This document shows positions 59,440 through 64,000 of a stretch of DNA of 64,000 bases, piece after piece. The stretch is from Ceratothoa steindachneri. Lineage: Eukaryota > Arthropoda > Malacostraca > Isopoda > Cymothoidae. The notes under the pieces were generated by a model. The model ran no database searches. It worked only from the letters and a program-made list of their open reading frames with translations, and was not told the DNA's origin. The first letter of the stretch is position 1. Each line of letters opens with the position of its first letter. The stretch lies in assembly GCA_963969495.1 (NCBI GenBank), contig OZ018326.1:155684900-155748899 (forward strand). The letters run 5' to 3'. The translations under genes were made by a program, and so were the position numbers.

Positions 59440-60440
59440 TGGAAAAGGGGGTTTTTCTTTACCACCTTACACTTCAAAAGAGGAGGAGGCTCCCCTATGT
59501 TTTCCCTGGGGCCTCTCCCAACCTCTCACGCCGGTGAAGGAGCTTCCCCCTTCTCCTATATCTCTGAGTTAGGCCCTTTCCTCCTTACACCCTTTTTTCT
59601 ACTAGTTACCCTCGGGCGACTCTTTGTCCAGCGCGGTTGCTCCCCTCCCCCACCCCCAGCCTCTGCCTCAGAGTGGCCCCAGCAGCAGAAGCAGAAATGT
59701 CAGAAAGCGGCTTGCCTGCTCCGGATTGGAGCAAGCAACCAAATTGGATCCCTTTAGAGGGACAGGGGGAGGCTGACACTTCCCAGGGTCCATTGAGAGA
59801 GTTCTTCGAACATTTGATGGCTCGGAGGTGCAGATGACACCACAATCTACCATGAACTTCGACTACTCTTTGAAAGATCTCATAGAAGAGCTCACCAACC
59901 AGCGAGGGGTCAAGGTCGAAAGTGTGATGAAGAGTAATGGAGAAGCCTCGAGACTCACCCCTTTACTCACATTCGATCTTGATAGGCCCCCTGATTCGGT
60001 CCGAGTTGGTTAATATCGCTACCGCATCAAAACATTCGCACTATTAACGCGCAGATGTTACTATTGCCAATGCTTCTGCCATAGTAATAGAACTTCCAGA
60101 CGTACCAAGACTGGTCAACTCGAAACCTATTAAACTGTTCCAAAGCTTTACACGATAAAGCTGCATCGTGTCAGGCCAAGTGAGTGAATTTCGGCAAGTC
60201 GCATCCTGCTTCCTCGAAGCAAATGACTCTTACCTTTTTGACATGAAGGACCTGGGCGTTCAAGCTGAGGACTGGATATTTTTTTCCAGAGGCACGGTAT
60301 TGGTTACGTTTTTCCTTATGCTACCTGGGACTCCATATGCCTCTCTGGTTCAAACGCGGCCCCTAGCACACTTGAAGAGAACATTCAAGTCTTTTTATGC
60401 TTCAAAGCCTAAGGAGTTATATTTTCTGAAGACATAAATA
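59440..60440 (+). mobile_element. Decayed I-superfamily ORF1 fragment
   Basis: GAGGAGGCTCCCC...CGGTGAAGGAGC at 59480-59545 matches the start of ORF1 in the intact element. After an internal deletion, STMNFDYSLKDLIEELTNQRGVKV (59848-59930) and EASRLTPLLTFDLDRPPDSV match the pre-knuckle region. A degenerate zinc-knuckle region (about 60050-60230) follows. Stops are present and ORF2 is absent. Confidence 0.8.
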
Positions 60441-61278
60441 AACTTGTATTTTGTTAGGAAAAGATCTCTGAAACGGATCAAAAGTATTTTTGTATTAGCT
60501 ACCCAATTAAAAAGGTTGAAATTTTCGTGTATCTTTGGTTAGTTTCAAAGAGCACGACATTTTTTGGTTACCTAATTATTTAAAACGTTATTCCGTTCAT
60601 TATCAAAATCTGAATTTCCTTTCCATCAAGATCACTTCCTATTTCCCCAATTTATCCTTTGCCTCTTTCGGGCTTCGCGTGGAACTCCCTTGTGTAGAGT
60701 GCGTGTCTCGCTCTCACAGACGAGGAAAAAAGACAGACGAAACATGATCGGAACAAGACCTGCAACTGGAGCCTTTTGTCGCCTTCAACCAGACATATTC
60801 GTGTGAGGGGGGAACGGGGCAAAGAAGAGCTCCATTCACAACCAGCCTAACCGGATTTTACTGGGAGGTAGACTAAATATCTAGTGCAACAAGAGCTTTC
60901 CCCACATCATTCATGTAATAATTAAATCTTAGAGTAAATCATACACTACACTACTACAATTTCACTCAGAGAGAAAATTGAAAATAATACCAAAATGGAA
61001 ACTGTCAAGTAATTTCAGGCTGAAATTCATTATTGTGAAAAAGCAAACGCTAATGTGGCCATTTTGAAAAACCTTTCCTAAAATAAAGTTAAGATAATTA
61101 AAAATGTGTAGAAAGAGGTAAAATGAGGAGACTACTTTGGGTGTTCTTGACTGCAGGTGCGAGCAAGTCTCCAGTGCCTGCCCCACCTCCAAATTAATTA
61201 TTATAACAGGTTATGCACCTTTCACACATTTCTCCCTTAACTTTTTCCCTTTTGTTTTGTAATATTTTTTCAGAAATT
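60441..61278. other. No gene recognised (intronic)
   Basis: AT-rich sequence with short unassigned open frames. Confidence 0.4.
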
Positions 61279-63388
61279 ATATGGCGGTTGATGCCTTTAT
61301 TTATCTTGGCATTTGGGGGCGGTGGATGCCTTTATTGGTCTTGGCATTTTGGGCAGTGGGTGCCTTTATTGGTCTTGGCATTTTGGGCAGTGGATGTCTT
61401 TATTTGTCTTAGCATTTTGGGCGGTGGGTGCCTTTATTGGCCTTGGCATTTTTGGCGGTGGGTGCCTTTATTGGTCTTTGAATATTTGGCGGGGGTACCT
61501 TTATTGGTCTTGGCATTTTGGGCGGTGGATGCCTTTATTGGTCTTTTGATATTTGGCGGGGGTGTCTTTATCGGTCTTTGGATATTTGACGGGGGTGCCT
61601 TTATCAGTCTTGGTATTTTGGGCGGTGGATGCTTTTATTGGTCTTTGGATATTTGGCAATGGATGCCTTTATTGGTCTTGGCATTTTTGGCGGTGGAGGC
61701 CTTTATTGGTCTTTGGGTATTTGGCAGGGGATGCTTTTATTGGTCTTTGGATATTTGGCGATGGATGCCTTTATTGGTGTTGGCATTTTTGGCGGTGGAT
61801 GCCTTTATTGGTCTTTGGGTATTTGACAGGGGATGCTTTTATTCGTCTTTGGATATTTGGTGATGGATGCCTTTATTGGTGTTGGCATTTTGGGCGGTGG
61901 ATACCTTTATTGCTCTTTGGATATATAGCGGTGGATGCCTTTATTGGCCTTGGCATTTTGGGCGGTGGATGCCTTTATTGGTCTCTGGGTATTTGGCGGT
62001 GGATGCCTTTATTTGTCTTGGCATTTTTGGCGGTGGATGCCTTTATTGGTCTTTAGATATTTAACTCTGGATGTCTTTATTGTTATTTGAATATTTTGCG
62101 GGGGGAGCCTTTATTGTTCTTTGCATATTTGGCGTGAATGCCTTTATTGGTCTTTAGATATTTGGCGAGGGATGCCTCTATTGGTCTTTGGATTTTTGGC
62201 GGGGGATGCTTCTATTACTCTTTGGATATTTTGCGGGTGGTGCCTTTATTGGTCTTTGGATATTTGTTGGTGGATGCCTTTATTGGTCTTTGGATATTTA
62301 GCGAGAGATGCCTTTATTGGTCTTTGGATATTTAGCGGTGGATGCTTTTTTTGGTCTTTGGATATTTGGCGGCGTATGCCTTTATTAGTTTATGGATATT
62401 TGTCGTTGGATGCCTTTATTGGTCTTTGGATATTCATCGGGAGATGCCTTTATTTGGTCTTTGGATATTTGGCGGTGGGTGCCTTTATTGGTCTTTGGAT
62501 ATTTGGCGGTGGATGCCTTCATTGGTATTTGGATATTTAGCGGGAGATGCCTTTATTGGTCTTTGGATATTTATCGGTGGATGCCTTTTTTGGTCTTTGG
62601 ATATTTGGCGGCGTATGCCTTTATTAGTCTATGGATATTTGTCGTTGGATGCCTTTATTGGTCTTTGGATATTTGTCGTTGGATGCCTTTATTGGTCTTT
62701 AGATATTTGGCGGTGGATTCCTTTATTGGTCTTTGGATATTTGGCGGTGGATGCCTTCATTGGTATTTGGATATTTAGCCGTGGACGCCTTTATTGGTCT
62801 TTGCATATTTGACGGTGGATACCTTTATTTGTCTTTGGATATTTGGTGAGGGATGCTTTTATTGGTCTTTGGATATTTAGCGGCGTATGCCTTTATTAGT
62901 ATATGGATATTTGTCGCTGGATGCCTTTATTGGTCTTTAGATATTTGGCGTTGGATTCCTATATTGGTATTTGGATATTTAGCCGTGGATGCCTTTACTG
63001 GTCTTTGCATATTTGGCGGGGATGCCTTTATTGGTCTTTGGATATTTGGCGGGGGATGCCTTTATTGGTCTTTGGATATTTGGCGTTGTATGCCTTTATT
63101 GATCTTTGGATATTCATCGGGAGATGCCTTTATTTGTTCTTTGGATATTTGGCGGTGGGTGCCTTTATTGGTCTTTGGATATTTATCATTGGATCCCTCT
63201 ATCAGTCTTTGGATATTTGGTGTTGTATGCCTTTATTGGTCTTTGGATATTTAGCGGGGTATCCCTTTATTGGTCTTTGGATATTTAGCGGGGTATCCCT
63301 TTATTGGTCTTTGCATATTTAGGGGGGGGATGCCTTTATTGTTCTTTGGATATTTTGCGGTAGATGCCTTTATTGGTCTTTGCCTTTT
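61279..63388. repeat. 34-bp minisatellite, about 62 units
   Basis: The unit is of the type GATGCCTTTATTGGTCTTTG GATATTTGGCGGTG (34 bp). Early units (61310-61520) carry CTTGGCATTTTGGGC in place of CTTTGGATATTTGGC. Since 34 leaves remainder 1 on division by three, every three units give a 34-residue translated period. The unit lacks stops in all three plus frames, so long overlapping frames (for example 61213-61863, 62342-62812) appear. They are hydrophobic repeat translations without supporting gene structure. The array ends about 85 bp before the last globin exon. Confidence 0.95.
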
Positions 63389-63472
63389 TTTAACAAATCC
63401 TATTTAACTTTTAAATTCATGGCCTGCGCGACCTGTTAAATTAGTCATGCTTTTAACCAACTTCTCTTTCAG

Positions 63473-63613
63473 CTTCTCGCCCCTGTGTTAGTGCAGTACT
63501 TAGGAGAAGCCCTTGGACCTGCCTGGAGTAAAGAAGCAGAGGACGCCTGGACACACCTCCTCAAAGTGGTTCTTTCCTTAATATTCAAGGGGTATGACAC
63601 TGTAAAGGAATAA
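63473..63613 (+). CDS. Globin exon 4 (helices G-H and stop)
   Basis: The acceptor is CTTCTCTTTCAG|CTT, in phase 0. It encodes residues 144-189, LLAPVLVQYLGEALGPAW (helix G end) and KEAEDAWTHLLKVVLSLI (helix H), ending FKGYDTVKE and TAA at 63611-63613. The segment completes a standard globin fold with a short C-terminal tail. Total protein length from exons 1-4 is 189 residues, long for a globin because of the roughly 37-residue N-terminal extension. Confidence 0.95.
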   Translation, partial: LLAPVLVQYLGEALGPAWSKEAEDAWTHLLKVVLSLIFKGYDTVKE

Positions 63614-64000
63614 GCATCATGAGTCTCTCCGCTCCGCTACTCACTCTCCTCGAGGATGACTCAGAATTCCACGGCCTTTGAATTAGCGACGCACCACACG
63701 CCTTTTCATTCTTTGGGGCATTCTTGAGCGCTCCGGTCCGTTTTGCTGTGTACTTCCTCCTCTTTTTATGATGAATTCCACCATCCGAAGTAATCTGTAT
63801 TACCAATCTTTCTTTTTCCTCGGGATACTACTGCCTTCATATCTCCCACGGAGAGGTTAAAGGCTTCAGATGCCGATTCTAGACTTCTACTTAATCATAA
63901 ATAGGAGTCGAGATGCCATCCATAGCTGCCCTCTTATTATCATATATAAATCTCATAAAATGTTTAAAAATGTTTTCAATCTTTTTCTTTATTTAAGTCT
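63614..64000 (+). other. Globin 3' UTR or downstream flank
   Basis: No AATAAA polyadenylation signal was found up to the window end. No other gene is recognised. Confidence 0.4.

Noticed and set aside
61213..63322. Long overlapping hydrophobic open frames that look like membrane proteins
   Set aside because: They are translations of a 34-bp minisatellite open in three frames, with a 34-residue period and no gene structure.

Overview
This is a transposon-rich, AT-rich stretch of a eukaryotic nuclear genome, almost certainly from an arthropod and most likely a crustacean. The points in favour are a four-exon globin gene with an N-terminal myristoylation signal (a membrane-bound globin type known from crab gill), arthropod-type AACCT/TTAGG telomere-motif runs, and arthropod-style Tc1/mariner, CR1-like, I-superfamily and Penelope-like elements. 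The species call is an inference; no rRNA or species marker is present.

Only one host protein-coding gene can be supported. It is a plus-strand globin of 189 residues in four exons: 37247-37300, 42659-42807, 45758-45983 and 63473-63613. Its introns lie at the classical globin positions B12.2 (phase 2) and G7.0 (phase 0), plus a phase-0 intron that isolates the 18-residue membrane-anchor exon. Distal His100, proximal His132 and CD1 Phe80 are present. The introns are 5.4, 2.9 and 17.5 kb, and transposon debris and satellites fill much of them.

The second major object is a full-length, apparently intact non-LTR retrotransposon of the I superfamily (17356-24641). It has two 5' UTR monomers, ORF1 with three zinc knuckles, and ORF2 with endonuclease, reverse transcriptase, RNase H and a C-terminal zinc motif. 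It sits inside a 20-bp minisatellite and is bounded by a 14-bp target-site duplication. Decayed relatives lie at 2440-5440, 5600-5790, 25000-27770, 36300-36412, 44290-44810, 47310-49463 and 59440-60440.

Layout. 1-15600: a 57-bp tandem repeat next to telomere-like motifs, dispersed-repeat copies, a deleted I-superfamily copy, TA microsatellites, a possible LTR and a mariner pseudogene. 15640-24820: the 20-bp minisatellite split by the intact retrotransposon. 24820-36400: another decayed copy, a hAT element (8-bp TSD) containing a transposase pseudogene, a tRNA-like sequence, and two CR1-like remnants in opposite orientations. 36400-63613: the globin gene. Its introns hold a Tc1/mariner-type MITE, a hAT-like MITE, a Penelope-like remnant with an inverted duplication and a hammerhead-ribozyme-like 3' end, I-superfamily fragments, Tc1/mariner pseudogenes, a second MITE, a LINE reverse-transcriptase remnant, a Ty3/gypsy pol fragment and a 2.1-kb 34-bp minisatellite directly before the last exon. 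63614-64000: putative 3' UTR or flank.

Most short open frames in the window are chance or repeat-driven and are not annotated as genes.
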